A DNA stretch of 64,000 nt, from assembly GCF_014652715.1 (NCBI RefSeq), contig NZ_BMZI01000006.1, positions 281,082-345,081 of the forward strand. The letters are read 5' to 3'. Positions 36,848 to 46,339 of the stretch are shown here, piece by piece (within the stretch, counting starts at the first letter, position 1; every line of letters starts with the position of its first letter). Origin of the DNA: Salinicola rhizosphaerae. GTDB taxonomy: Bacteria > Pseudomonadota > Gammaproteobacteria > Pseudomonadales > Halomonadaceae. A program made the position numbers and the translations under genes. Below the pieces are notes generated by a model. That model was not told the origin of the DNA. It ran no database searches and worked only from the letters and a program-made list of their open reading frames with translations.

Positions 36848-37090
36848 TCAGTGATTGTCATCCGTCGAGGGCTTCTTGTTGTTCATCACATCCTCGATCA
36901 ACTGCTCGGCTTCGCTGCGCGGGGTCTCGGCGAGAATCTGCTCGGCATCGGCCCAGGCACAGACGTCCGTGTTGCAGGACGTGCAGAAGACCCGGTCATC
37001 GGGGTTTTTCTCCTGCGATACCTTCATCATGTGGTTGCCGCAATTGGGGCAGCCTTTCGGCATACGAAATTCCACGGAAAAATCCGACAC
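36848..37090 (-). CDS. small protein with a CPNCG / CTSC zinc-ribbon
   Basis: An 80-residue protein of unknown function. CPNCG near residue 15 and CTSC near residue 36 form a four-cysteine zinc ribbon; a fifth cysteine follows in TDVCAW. The C-terminal half is acidic and helical (RSEAEQLIEDVMNNKKPSTDD). The GTG at 37090 is chosen because AGGAG lies eight bases upstream. It is a single-gene unit convergent with phoH. Confidence 0.75.
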   Translation of the reverse strand: MSDFSVEFRMPKGCPNCGNHMMKVSQEKNPDDRVFCTSCNTDVCAWADAEQILAETPRSEAEQLIEDVMNNKKPSTDDNH

Positions 37091-37239
37091 GACTCGACTC
37101 CTTTCATGGGTCATCTTTCATGGACCATTGCGGTTGCGACCCGCTTTCCATGTCGATTCAGTTCACGATCCCTACAGTGTAGATGCCACGACGTCATCGC
37201 GCGTTCCTGCTCCGCGAAACGCCAACGCGCCACGAAGCG

Positions 37240-37872
37240 TCAGCCATCGCGCCGCCACACCACGCCGAGATTGTTGGCGGGCATGTCGTGAACCGATTGC
37301 CTGACGAGACCGTGCCTCGCCGCCAGCGCTTCGACGGCTTCAAGATCACGCACGCCCCACCGGGAATCGCGCGTGCGCAGGTCTCGGTCGAAGCGCTCAT
37401 TACTCGGCGCGGTGTGCTGCCCATCGCGTTTGAAGGGTCCATAGATCACCAGGACACCGTCAGGCGGCAGTGCTCGCCCCGCAGCGGCAAACAGTGCCTC
37501 GGCCGCCGCCCAGGGCGAGATGTGAATCATGTTGATACAGACCACGGCCGCGAGCGCGGGAATCTGCGGCCAGTTACCCGAGACATCGAGGCGTAACGGG
37601 GTCAGCAGATTCTCGAGACCGGCTTGCTGGCGCCACGCTTCGATGGATGCCAGCGCTGACTCGCTGATATCGGAAGGCTGCCAGCGCAGTGGCGCCAGAG
37701 CCTCGGCGAAAGCGATCGCATGTTCACCGCTGCCACTGGCGATCTCGAGCACCGTCCCCCGGTTGGGCAGGGTCCCGCGCAGCACGTCGAGAATCGGCTG
37801 ACGATTGCGCAGGGCCGCCGGACTGGACAGTCGTCGGTCGGCGCCATCTTCGAGCACGTCCATGCTGTTCAT
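37240..37872 (-). CDS. DUF938 family SAM-dependent methyltransferase-like protein
   Basis: A 210-residue class I methyltransferase fold of the DUF938 family. It has SSPAALRNRQPILDVL at the N-terminus, the SAM-binding loop VLEIASGSGEHA near residue 41, and VCINMIHISPW, which is typical of the family. Substrate unknown. Its ATG overlaps the stop of the esterase gene in ATGA, so the pair is cotranscribed and coupled. Confidence 0.85.
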   Translation of the reverse strand: MNSMDVLEDGADRRLSSPAALRNRQPILDVLRGTLPNRGTVLEIASGSGEHAIAFAEALAPLRWQPSDISESALASIEAWRQQAGLENLLTPLRLDVSGNWPQIPALAAVVCINMIHISPWAAAEALFAAAGRALPPDGVLVIYGPFKRDGQHTAPSNERFDRDLRTRDSRWGVRDLEAVEALAARHGLVRQSVHDMPANNLGVVWRRDG

Positions 37873-38549
37873 GACGCCGTCGGCACCGACAGTACGCCAG
37901 CGAGCCAGGAGGCGATATCCACCGCCTGCTCCGGGCAGAGACTGTGGCCCATCGCGTAGGTGCGGTAGTGCACCGGATAACCCAGCGCCTCTGCCCTTTC
38001 GGCGCCCTCCCGCCCCAGCGATTCGGGAACGACGGGATCCTGGGTGCCGTGATGAACTTCGACGGGGAGCTGGCGATTGGCCGGTGCCAGGGCGATCGTG
38101 TCGGCGGTCGCGAAGTAGGTCGACAGCGCCAGCAGCCCGGCCAGCGGTTTATCGCAGGCAAGCGCTGCCTCATAGGCCACGGCACCGCCCTGCGAAAAGC
38201 CCGCCACCACGATGCGCCGGCTGTCGATGCCAGCGGCGATCTGATCATCGATCAGGCCCTGGACCCGGTGCGCGGAGGCACGCAGCTGATCGACATCGAC
38301 CCGACGCCCGAGATTCATCTCGAGAATGTCGTACCAGGCCGGCATGCTCATGCCGCCATTCACCGTGACCGACAGTGTCGGTGCATGGGGCAGCACGAAT
38401 CGCACGGCGAGTTCGTCCGGCAGCCCCAGTGCAGGTACCAGCGGTTCGAAATCGTGGCCGTCGGCACCCAGGCCGTGGAGCAGGATGACGCAGGCATCGG
38501 CCTGCCGACCGCCCGCCGGTTCGATGATCAGTTCTTGCGCTTGAGCCAT
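37869..38549 (-). CDS. alpha/beta hydrolase, carboxylesterase / phospholipase family
   Basis: A 226-residue cytoplasmic esterase of the Abhydrolase_2 family, similar to Pseudomonas carboxylesterases and acyl-protein thioesterases. HGLGADGHDF forms the oxyanion region. The catalytic triad is S119 (GFSQGG), D171 (GTQDPVVP) and H202 (MGHSLCPEQ). It is coupled to the DUF938 gene by an ATGA overlap. Confidence 0.9.
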   Translation of the reverse strand: MAQAQELIIEPAGGRQADACVILLHGLGADGHDFEPLVPALGLPDELAVRFVLPHAPTLSVTVNGGMSMPAWYDILEMNLGRRVDVDQLRASAHRVQGLIDDQIAAGIDSRRIVVAGFSQGGAVAYEAALACDKPLAGLLALSTYFATADTIALAPANRQLPVEVHHGTQDPVVPESLGREGAERAEALGYPVHYRTYAMGHSLCPEQAVDIASWLAGVLSVPTAS

Positions 38550-38712
38550 GCGACGCTTCCTCGAAAAAATGGAGTCGATACCGAAATGACAAGTCTAACG
38601 CGCCATCCAAACGCTTGCCCGCTGCGTAAGGACTCGATGCCATCGCGCCCGACCCGGCTCGGGCGCCTCGTGCTGCTATGCTCAATTCGTCATGCCGACT
38701 CAAGGATGAGAG

Positions 38713-40458
38713 ATGCCGCTTTCCCTGTCCCGTGCGCCCCGCTGGTGCCTGCTGCTTGCTCTGATACTGCTCGATATCCTTTTTTTAAGCCCCGAGTTTC
38801 CCTGGGCCGGATTCCCCCCTATGCACTGGATCGCCCTGGAGGCGCTTCTGGTCGTCGGGCTGATGGCGTTGATGCCTGCCTGCCGCTTACGGCGCTGGCT
38901 TTGCGGCCTGGTCGCGCTGTTCGCCGTGACCATTGCTCTCTGCGCGCTCGGCGACGGCCTGACGCAGTCGATGCAGGGGCGTTCGCTGAATCTCTACACC
39001 GACATCAAGCTGATTCCGATTCTGATCGAACTGGTCGTTGCCAATCTCGGTCTGCCGCTGGCGCTGGTCGGATTCATCGCGCTCGGGCTCGTTCTCTTTC
39101 TGGTCGCGTCACTTCTCGCGGCGCTGCTCAAAGGATTCCACGCCGGTAACGTCTCTCGACGCTGGGCGCTACTGCTGATCATTCTGGGGGGCGCGGGCAT
39201 TGCCAGAATCGATGCCATGCGCCAGACCGACGCAAGCCCATGGGTGGCCAAGCTAGGCCATCCGGTGGTCAACTTCATCGACTTCGAGTGGTCGCGAGTG
39301 CAGGACACGCGTCGGGCCATGGCGGACTTCGGTAACCAGCTCTATCACGACGACCACCCGTGGGCCGGCCCCGGCGGCGCGCCGCTTCCGGGTCTCGCCA
39401 ATGTCGACGTGATTCTCGGCTTCATCGAGTCCTACGGCGTGGCTGCCATCGAGCGGGAGCCGTTCGCCGACGAGATACGTCCGCGCCTGTATCAGGTTCA
39501 GCAACAGCTCTCCTCGGCCGGGCTCTCGGTCGTTACCGGCCGGGTCACCGCCGCAACGCTCGGTGGCCAGTCCTGGCTCAATCACGCCACCTTCTCGAGT
39601 GGGCTACCGGTCACGTCGCAGCTGCGCTTCGAGCTGATGATCAACAGCCAGCACTCGACGTTGATCGATGATTTCAAGGCGACCAATCATGTCACTTCGG
39701 CGATCATGCCAGGCGTCGTGCGTGATTGGCCCGAAGGCGATCTCTATGGCTACGACGAGATTCACACGTCTGACAGCATGGGCTATCAGGGGCCGTCGAT
39801 GGGCTGGGCCAGCATGCCCGACCAGTTCACCTGGCAGCGCGTCGAGGATTACGTGCTCGCAGCCCATGAGAAGTCGACCTTCACCGAGCTTGCGACGCTA
39901 TCGAGTCACGCGCCGTGGTCGCCGGTGATCGACATGATCGACGACTGGTCGACGCTGGGCGACGGCCAGGTTTTCGATCGCTGGCAAGGGGCGGGTGATG
40001 ACTACGCTTCGCTATGGCACGACACGCAAGCGATGCGTCAGAACTACGGGCCGGCCATCGACTATGCACTGCAGGCTGCCAGCGGGTTCGCCACCCACTA
40101 CCTGGTCGAGGGCCAGTCAACGGCCGGAACTCGCGATACAGCGCCGCAGAACCATCACACCCTGATGATGATTCTGGGTGATCATCAGGCAGCGCCCGCC
40201 GTGATCGGCGACAACCCGGGCAAGGACGTGCCGTTGCACATCATCAGTGACGATCCTGCACTGCTTCAGGGCTTCATCGACCACGGCTTCCGACGCGGCA
40301 TGGTCCCGCCGGGGCCGGATAGCGCCATTCCGATGGAGAACATGCGTGCCCTGCTACATGAGCTCTACGGCGGCGATGCCGCCGTCGATCGGCTGGGCGC
40401 TAACGGCGAGCGGATCAGTGCTGGCGCGACGGTTCCCGAGACAGATTCCGGCTCTTGA
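38713..40458 (+). CDS. membrane sulfatase-like protein (alkaline phosphatase superfamily)
   Basis: A 581-residue inner-membrane protein with about five N-terminal membrane segments (within residues 8-170) and a large periplasmic domain. GFIESYG near residue 236 resembles the catalytic loop of LTA-synthase and phosphoethanolamine-transferase enzymes, and MMILGDHQ near 490 matches the metal-binding GDH motif. The substrate is unknown; envelope polymer modification or hydrolysis is possible. Its last 44 bases overlap the 3' end of alx on the opposite strand. Confidence 0.78.
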   Translation: MPLSLSRAPRWCLLLALILLDILFLSPEFPWAGFPPMHWIALEALLVVGLMALMPACRLRRWLCGLVALFAVTIALCALGDGLTQSMQGRSLNLYTDIKLIPILIELVVANLGLPLALVGFIALGLVLFLVASLLAALLKGFHAGNVSRRWALLLIILGGAGIARIDAMRQTDASPWVAKLGHPVVNFIDFEWSRVQDTRRAMADFGNQLYHDDHPWAGPGGAPLPGLANVDVILGFIESYGVAAIEREPFADEIRPRLYQVQQQLSSAGLSVVTGRVTAATLGGQSWLNHATFSSGLPVTSQLRFELMINSQHSTLIDDFKATNHVTSAIMPGVVRDWPEGDLYGYDEIHTSDSMGYQGPSMGWASMPDQFTWQRVEDYVLAAHEKSTFTELATLSSHAPWSPVIDMIDDWSTLGDGQVFDRWQGAGDDYASLWHDTQAMRQNYGPAIDYALQAASGFATHYLVEGQSTAGTRDTAPQNHHTLMMILGDHQAAPAVIGDNPGKDVPLHIISDDPALLQGFIDHGFRRGMVPPGPDSAIPMENMRALLHELYGGDAAVDRLGANGERISAGATVPETDSGS

Positions 40459-41416
40459 TCAAGCTGGCCACGGTCGTGATAACCAGGGTGCCGAGAATGA
40501 TCGTCATCGACAGCCAGATCGGGATTTCCGGCACCAGGTGAAGTGGCTCGCCACCGTTGATGAATGGCAGGTTGTTCGTATGCATCGCCTCGACGATCAG
40601 CTTCACCCCGATAAAGGCGAGGATGAACGAAAGCCCCAGGCTCAAGTAGACCAGGCGCGCGAGCAGCCCGCCGAGCAGGAAGTAGAGCTGCAGCAGCCCG
40701 AGCAGCGCGAAAGCGTTGGTGGTGAAGACGATATAGGGCTCTTTAGTCAGCCCGTAGATGGCCGGAATCGAGTCCAGTGCGAACAGGACATCGGTCATGC
40801 CGAGCGCAACGACGACCATCATCAGCGGCGTCGCCAGACGCTTGCCGTTTTTCACGGTGAATAGCCGGTCTTGGTCGAACTCGTCAGTGGCCGGTAACCG
40901 TTTCTGGATCCAACGCACCATGGCGTTGGGTTCGTACTCCTCGTTCTCGTCGTGTCCGCCGGTGCCCTCTCGCACCAGTTGAATCGCGGTGTAGAGCAGG
41001 AACAGACCGAAGAGATAGAAGATCCAGCTGAACTGCGCGATCGCCGCCGCGCCAACGGCAATGAAGATGCCGCGCAGGATCAGGGCGATCACGATACCGA
41101 TCAGCAGCGCCTTCTGCTGATAGGCGCGCGGCACCGCGAACTTGGTCATGATGATCAAAAAGACGAAGAGATTATCGACCGACAGGCTCTTCTCGGTGAT
41201 GAAGCCAGCGAAGTATTCGGCACCATGCTGCGCGCCCCAGACCCACCAGAGGCCGCCGCCGAAAACGGCCGCCAGCGCGACGAAGAACACCGACCACCAG
41301 GCCGCTTCGCGGAAGGTCGGGTCGTGGGGTTTACGCACGTGGGCGTAGAAATCGAAGACGAACAGTGCGGCGATGCCGGCAACAGTAGCCAGCCAGACCC
41401 AGACGGGTACGTGCAT
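40415..41416 (-). CDS. alx: TerC/Alx family membrane protein, probable manganese exporter
   Basis: A 333-residue inner-membrane protein of the TerC family with about nine membrane segments. Family motifs include EKSLSVDNLFVFLIIMTKF near residue 75 (acidic residue in the membrane) and DVLFALDSIPAIYGL near 212. Alx-type proteins move Mn2+ and respond to alkaline pH and manganese. The gene follows a yybP-ykoY-type riboswitch that ends 28 bases before the ATG, which strongly supports a manganese role. Confidence 0.92.
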   Translation of the reverse strand: MHVPVWVWLATVAGIAALFVFDFYAHVRKPHDPTFREAAWWSVFFVALAAVFGGGLWWVWGAQHGAEYFAGFITEKSLSVDNLFVFLIIMTKFAVPRAYQQKALLIGIVIALILRGIFIAVGAAAIAQFSWIFYLFGLFLLYTAIQLVREGTGGHDENEEYEPNAMVRWIQKRLPATDEFDQDRLFTVKNGKRLATPLMMVVVALGMTDVLFALDSIPAIYGLTKEPYIVFTTNAFALLGLLQLYFLLGGLLARLVYLSLGLSFILAFIGVKLIVEAMHTNNLPFINGGEPLHLVPEIPIWLSMTIILGTLVITTVASLIKSRNLSREPSRQH

Positions 41417-41444
41417 ACAGAGACCTCCGGTAGACGGTGAGCGT

Positions 41445-41572
41445 CACCGAAAGTCTCTCCCATCGCTCCGCTGACGAAGCGACCCGTAACGCCGGGGCAT
41501 GTGGCCCGTGCTGACGACGTCACGGTCGAGGCGGGTCGGGCGACCCGGCTCGCGGGATACTCCCCTTCCGTG
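41445..41572 (-). promoter_or_regulatory. yybP-ykoY family manganese riboswitch
   Basis: On the minus strand the leader opens with CACGGAAGGGGAGTA, contains ACGTCGTCAGCACG in the middle and closes with GAGACTTTCGGTG, which pairs with the opening. GGGGAGUA, the GUCGUCA loop and the terminal AGAC-UUUC are the conserved core of the yybP-ykoY class, which senses Mn2+ and is known upstream of alx and mntP. Its 5' end lies just after a promoter at 41581-41609. Confidence 0.85.
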
Positions 41573-41580
41573 CTGAGCGC

Positions 41581-41609
41581 ATTGTGGCCGCAAGCGCTGC
41601 CCGGCGCAA
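41581..41609 (-). promoter_or_regulatory. promoter of alx riboswitch transcript
   Basis: On the minus strand TTGCGC and CACAAT are separated by 17 bases, and the predicted start falls within a few bases of the riboswitch 5' end. The hexamers are moderate, but spacing and position fit. Confidence 0.5.
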
Positions 41610-41636
41610 CTGTCGTTCCAGCGTTAACGACCGCCG

Positions 41637-42503
41637 TCAGCCAGCCAGCACGACAGTCCGGCCGGCGTGCAGAAACACGCGTTTTTCCTGGTGGTAGCGC
41701 ACGGCTCGCGCCAGCGTCAGGCATTCGATATCGCGCCCCTTGGCTACCAGATCCTCGGGATAATGAGCGTGATCCACGGCCTCGACGCCCTGAGCGATGA
41801 TCGGCCCCTCATCGAGATCATCGTTGATGTAATGGGCAGTCGCACCGACCAGCTTGACGCCCTTCTCGTAGGCCTGATGATACGGTCGGGCGCCCTTGAA
41901 ACCCGGCAGCAGCGAATGGTGAATATTGATCGCCCGCCCGGCAAACTCGTGACACAGCGCGGCCGACAGCACCTGCATGTAGCGCGCCAGAATCACCAGC
42001 TCAGCTCCGCTCTCGTCCACCACCCGCTTGACGGCCGCTTCCTGCTGCGGCTTGGTCTCCGAGGTGATCGGCAAATGGTGATAGGGCAAGCCGTGCCAGC
42101 TTGCCAGCGGCTCCAGATCCGGATGGTTGGAGATGATGGCGCGCACGTCGATCGCCAGCTGTCCGGTGCGGTAGCGATAGAGCAGATCGTTCAGGCAGTG
42201 ATCGGCCTTGGAGACCATGATGACCACCGGCAGTCGCGTCTCCGGCGCCATCAGTTCGAACGTCATGCCGAACTCTACCGCACGGGCTGCCAACTGCTCG
42301 CGGAACGTCGATTCTTCAAAGTCCGCCACCTCCGGTCGAAACGCCGCGCGAATGAAGAACTGCCCCCCACGATAGTCATCGAACGAGTGCAGCTCGGTGA
42401 TGTAGCAACTCTGCTCCTTGAGAAACCGGGTGACCACATCGACGGTGCCGAGACGGCTCGGACATTGGGCCGCCAGTACCCAGGCCCCGCGCAAGGCACT
42501 CAT
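41637..42503 (-). CDS. purU: formyltetrahydrofolate deformylase
   Basis: Hydrolyses 10-formyl-THF to THF and formate, balancing one-carbon pools. The 288-residue protein has an N-terminal ACT domain (about 1-85) and a formyltransferase-like domain with the catalytic asparagine and histidine in INIHHSLLPGFKGARPYHQA and the aspartate in INDDLDEGPII. Its ATG overlaps the soxG stop in ATGA. Placement at the end of the sarcosine oxidase operon fits recycling of folate one-carbon units. Confidence 0.95.
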   Translation of the reverse strand: MSALRGAWVLAAQCPSRLGTVDVVTRFLKEQSCYITELHSFDDYRGGQFFIRAAFRPEVADFEESTFREQLAARAVEFGMTFELMAPETRLPVVIMVSKADHCLNDLLYRYRTGQLAIDVRAIISNHPDLEPLASWHGLPYHHLPITSETKPQQEAAVKRVVDESGAELVILARYMQVLSAALCHEFAGRAINIHHSLLPGFKGARPYHQAYEKGVKLVGATAHYINDDLDEGPIIAQGVEAVDHAHYPEDLVAKGRDIECLTLARAVRYHQEKRVFLHAGRTVVLAG

Positions 42504-43177
42504 GTGGTCATCTCCGCCTCGCCGGCAGGCGCCGCCTCTCGCGCATCGACCTCGTGCTCGGCCCGCTGAAACGCGATGCCGAACTCCTCGCCGGCGTCCA
42601 GCAGCCAGCGCAGACAGTAATCGGCGAAGCTGCGCCGCACCACCAGCTCCCAGCGCGTGTCGTCGACACGGCGAATGATCGCGTTCGCCTTGGCGAAGAC
42701 GCTGGTGACCCCCTTGCCGACGGGAAAATGACGCGGGTCGACGTCGTAGACCGTCGATTTCATCAGCACCGAGATTGCCTCTTCGCCCTCGAGCGAGAGC
42801 AATGTCTGTCCGCCGCTGACGTCGACGATGCTGAAATGGGCATCACCCAGCGCCTTGCGCAGCTCGCGCTGAAGACGAAACCCTTCCCCGCCGGGCACGA
42901 TCAATAGCCACTCATCCGGCGACAGCCACTGCAGCGACGTGCCATCGCCGAACACCACCTGCTGCGGCTCGAGCGGCAGTGCAAGCCCCGTCACGGACTC
43001 CACCGCGGATGCCAGCACCCCCGGCTCACCGCGCAGGTTCAGATGATCGCGAAAGGCGTGTTCGCGCAGCGTCACGGCAACATCGCCAGTCGGCGCTATT
43101 TCTGCCATGTGATGCAGCGGCGACTGACGCGGCACCGTCGGCGCCGGGTGCGGATCGAAATAGGCAACTCTGGTCAT
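42500..43177 (-). CDS. soxG: sarcosine oxidase subunit gamma
   Basis: Gamma subunit of the heterotetrameric sarcosine oxidase that demethylates sarcosine to glycine with transfer to THF. The 225-residue product has the GcvT-like pattern SPDEWLLIVPGG, IVDVSGGQTLLSLEG and RRSFADYCLRWLLDAG. The start at 43177 has AGGAG seven bases upstream. It lies between soxA and purU. Confidence 0.92.
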   Translation of the reverse strand: MTRVAYFDPHPAPTVPRQSPLHHMAEIAPTGDVAVTLREHAFRDHLNLRGEPGVLASAVESVTGLALPLEPQQVVFGDGTSLQWLSPDEWLLIVPGGEGFRLQRELRKALGDAHFSIVDVSGGQTLLSLEGEEAISVLMKSTVYDVDPRHFPVGKGVTSVFAKANAIIRRVDDTRWELVVRRSFADYCLRWLLDAGEEFGIAFQRAEHEVDAREAAPAGEAEMTT

Positions 43178-43258
43178 CCAGACGCTCCTTTCAAAAAATC
43201 GGCCGATGGCTTTCAAACAATGAGCCAACGGCCAGGATTCAGGCCAATGGCGCTTGTA

Positions 43259-46200
43259 TTAGAGGTTCTGACGCTGCCCTTTCGGGTCAAAGAAGATCGA
43301 GCTGACCACTTCGGCTACGTGCGTGACGCCATCGGCCATCGGCAAATAGACGCGCTCTCCGAGACGCTTGTGGCCGCCCTTGACCACGGCGAGGGCAAAG
43401 CCATGATCCAGTGTCGGGCTGTAATAGCTCGACGTGACATGGCCGACCATTCGCATCGGGATTGCCTGCTTCGGATCGAGCACGATCTGTGCCCCCTCTT
43501 CCAGCACGACCTCGGCGTCGAGCGGTTTGAGCCCGACCAGCTGCTTGCGGTCCTCGCGGCGAGTGTCCGAGCGCGTCAGGGCGCGCTTGCCGATCCACGG
43601 ATAGGGCTTGTTGTAGCCCACGCACCACTGCATGCCGAGGTCCTCCGGCGTCATCGAGCCGTCGGTGTCCTGACCGACGATGATGAAGCCCTTCTCTGCG
43701 CGCAGCACGTGCATGGTCTCGGTGCCGTAGGGCGTCAATCCGTACTGGTCGCCATGCGCGAAGAGCGCCTCCCAGACGGGCATGGCGTAATTGGCCTGGA
43801 CGTTGATCTCGAACGAGAGCTCCCCGGTGAACGATATTCGGTAGATCCTGGCCGGTACCCCGGCTACCGTGCCCTCGCGCCACTCCATGAACTTGAACGC
43901 CTCACGATCGAGATCGATATCGGTCAATTCACTCAGCAGATTGCGCGCCTCGGGGCCGGTCAACGTCATCGTCGCCCAGTGATCGGTCACCGAGGTGAAG
44001 TAGACCTCGAGTTCCGGCCACTCCGTCTGGTGCCAGATCTCGAGCCACTCCAGAATCGCCGCCGCACCGCCGGTCGTGGTGGTCATCAGGAAGTGGTTGT
44101 CCGCCAGGCAGGTGGTAACGCCGTCATCCATCACCATGCCATCGTCCTTGCACATCAGGCCGTAGCGCGCCTTGCCGACCGCCAGCTTTTCCCAGCCATT
44201 GGTGTAGATGCGCCCGAGGAACTCCCGCGCGTCCGGTCCCTGGATATCGATCTTGCCCAGCGTCGAGGCATCCAGCACACCCACCTGCTCGCGCACGGCG
44301 CGACACTCGCGGGCAACGGCTTCGTGCATCGTCTCGCGCTCGCCCGAAGCCTTCTGACGTGGATAGTACCAAGGGCGCTTCCACTGCCCGACATCCTCGA
44401 ACGCCGCGCCCTGCTCGACGTGCCATTGATGCATGGCGGTGTAGCGCTCGGGGTCGAAAAGCTCGCCGCAGTGGCGCCCGACGATCGCGCCGAAGTTGAC
44501 CGGCGTGTAATTGGGGCGGAACACCGTCGTGCCGGTCTCGGGAATCGTCTGACCGAGGCAGCGTGCGGCGATGGCCATGCCGTTGATATTGCCGAGCTTG
44601 CCCTGATCGGTACCGAAGCCCATGGCCGTGTAGCGTTTGACGTGCTCGATCGACTCGAAACCCTCGATCGTCGCCAGTTCGATAGCCGCGGCCGTCACGT
44701 CGTTCTGCAGATCGACGAACTGCTTCGGCGCGCGCATGGTCGGCTTGTCGTGCGGCACGTGATAGAGCCCGACCGCCTCGCCTTGCGCCAGCGTCTCGAG
44801 CTGCGGTGGCGCGCTCGGCGCGAGAGCAATGCCGTCGGCCGCCAGCGCGGCCGGCAGATGCTCGGCGATCGCGTCGAAGGCCATCCCTAGTGAATAAACG
44901 CCAGCGGCGGCGCCGACCGGGTGGAATCCCTTAACCGGGGCGACGGTCTGCCCGGGGACGAAGCCCAGAATGTCGTCTCGCCACACCGGGCGCACGCCGG
45001 TGTGCGCCGCCAGATGAACCACCGGGCTGTAGCCGCCGGAACTCGCCACCGTATCGCAAACCAGAGTCTCGATGCTGCCATCGATCCGATGACCGGCAAT
45101 GTCGACCGCCGCGACGCGCGCGCCATTGACGCGGTGCCCCTTGCGGTCGGTCGTCGCCTCGATTACCGCGCTGCCGGCGATGATCCGCATGCCGGCCGCC
45201 CTGGCCCGTTCGACCATTGCGCCTTCCGGATTCGCGCGAGCGTCGGCGATCGCCACGACCTCCCCACCCGCGGCCTGCCAGTCGAGCGCCGCGCGATAGG
45301 CAGTGTCATTGGTCGTCGACAGCACCAGCCGCTCCCCGGGGCGAACCGCCTGACGCCGAATCCAGCTCGACACCGCGCCTGCCAGCAGGTTGCCCGGCAC
45401 GTCGTTGCCGGCGTAGACCAGCGGCCGCTCATGAGCGCCTGTCGCCAGCACGACGTGGCGCGCACGGACCCGGTGCAGACGTGACCGCGCCTGACGCCGA
45501 CCGCCGGTCATCGCCGCGCTGTCGCCAAGATGTTCGGTGCGCCGCTCGTGAAGCGTGACGAAGTTGTGATCGAAATAGCCGTTGGCGGTCGTTCGCACCA
45601 GCAGCGTGACGTTGTCCATCGCTGCCAGCCGCTCGACGATCTGCGCCACCCAATGCGGCGCCGGCACGCCATCGAGCGTCTCGTCGCTGTCGCGCGCCGA
45701 GCCACCGAAGCGCTCCTGCTCGTCGCAGAGAATGACGCGGGCACCACTCTTCGCCGCCGTCAACGCCGCGAACAGTCCTGTCGGGCCCGAGCCGATGACC
45801 AGCACGTCGCAGTGGCGATGCACATGATCGTAGATATCCGGGTCGCCTTCGCTCGGCGCTCGCCCCAGCCCGGCCGCCTTGCGGATCATCTTTTCATAGG
45901 TCAGCCACATCGACGCCGGTGCCTTGAACGTCTTGTAGTAAAATCCGACTGGCATGAACGGCCCGCCGACCTTACCGATCAGGCTCATCATGTCGCGCTG
46001 GGCATCGGGCCAGCCGTTGGTGCTGCGCGCCGTCAGCCCCTCGTAGAGCGCCTGTTGCGTCGCTCTCACGTTAGGCGTCTGCGTCGCCTCGCTGGCACCC
46101 AGCTGGACGATGGCGTTGGGTTCTTCCGCCCCGGCAGCCACGACGCCGCGCGGACGCGAATACTTGAAGCTGCGGTTGACCACGTCGACCCCGTTGGCCA

Positions 46201-46339
46201 GCAGCGCCGAGGCCAGCGTATCGCCGGCGTAGCCCTGGTAGGCCTTGCCGTTGAACGTGAACGCCAGCGGCCGATCCCGATCGATCTCCAATCCCAAACC
46301 CGCGCCTGCCGCCACGCGACGTTGCTGTAGTTCGCTCAT
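43259..46339 (-). CDS. soxA: sarcosine oxidase subunit alpha
   Basis: Large subunit of 1026 residues. An N-terminal 2Fe-2S-like domain (about 20-110, FKYSRPRGV) is followed by a FAD/NAD-binding oxidoreductase domain (CDVLVIGSGPTGL near 185). The C-terminal GcvT-like domain (about 620-1020; GVLDASTLGKIDIQGPDAREF, GYNKPYPWIGKRAL) binds tetrahydrofolate. The start at 46339 overlaps the soxD stop in ATGA. Full length and intact. Confidence 0.95.
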   Translation of the reverse strand: MSELQQRRVAAGAGLGLEIDRDRPLAFTFNGKAYQGYAGDTLASALLANGVDVVNRSFKYSRPRGVVAAGAEEPNAIVQLGASEATQTPNVRATQQALYEGLTARSTNGWPDAQRDMMSLIGKVGGPFMPVGFYYKTFKAPASMWLTYEKMIRKAAGLGRAPSEGDPDIYDHVHRHCDVLVIGSGPTGLFAALTAAKSGARVILCDEQERFGGSARDSDETLDGVPAPHWVAQIVERLAAMDNVTLLVRTTANGYFDHNFVTLHERRTEHLGDSAAMTGGRRQARSRLHRVRARHVVLATGAHERPLVYAGNDVPGNLLAGAVSSWIRRQAVRPGERLVLSTTNDTAYRAALDWQAAGGEVVAIADARANPEGAMVERARAAGMRIIAGSAVIEATTDRKGHRVNGARVAAVDIAGHRIDGSIETLVCDTVASSGGYSPVVHLAAHTGVRPVWRDDILGFVPGQTVAPVKGFHPVGAAAGVYSLGMAFDAIAEHLPAALAADGIALAPSAPPQLETLAQGEAVGLYHVPHDKPTMRAPKQFVDLQNDVTAAAIELATIEGFESIEHVKRYTAMGFGTDQGKLGNINGMAIAARCLGQTIPETGTTVFRPNYTPVNFGAIVGRHCGELFDPERYTAMHQWHVEQGAAFEDVGQWKRPWYYPRQKASGERETMHEAVARECRAVREQVGVLDASTLGKIDIQGPDAREFLGRIYTNGWEKLAVGKARYGLMCKDDGMVMDDGVTTCLADNHFLMTTTTGGAAAILEWLEIWHQTEWPELEVYFTSVTDHWATMTLTGPEARNLLSELTDIDLDREAFKFMEWREGTVAGVPARIYRISFTGELSFEINVQANYAMPVWEALFAHGDQYGLTPYGTETMHVLRAEKGFIIVGQDTDGSMTPEDLGMQWCVGYNKPYPWIGKRALTRSDTRREDRKQLVGLKPLDAEVVLEEGAQIVLDPKQAIPMRMVGHVTSSYYSPTLDHGFALAVVKGGHKRLGERVYLPMADGVTHVAEVVSSIFFDPKGQRQNL

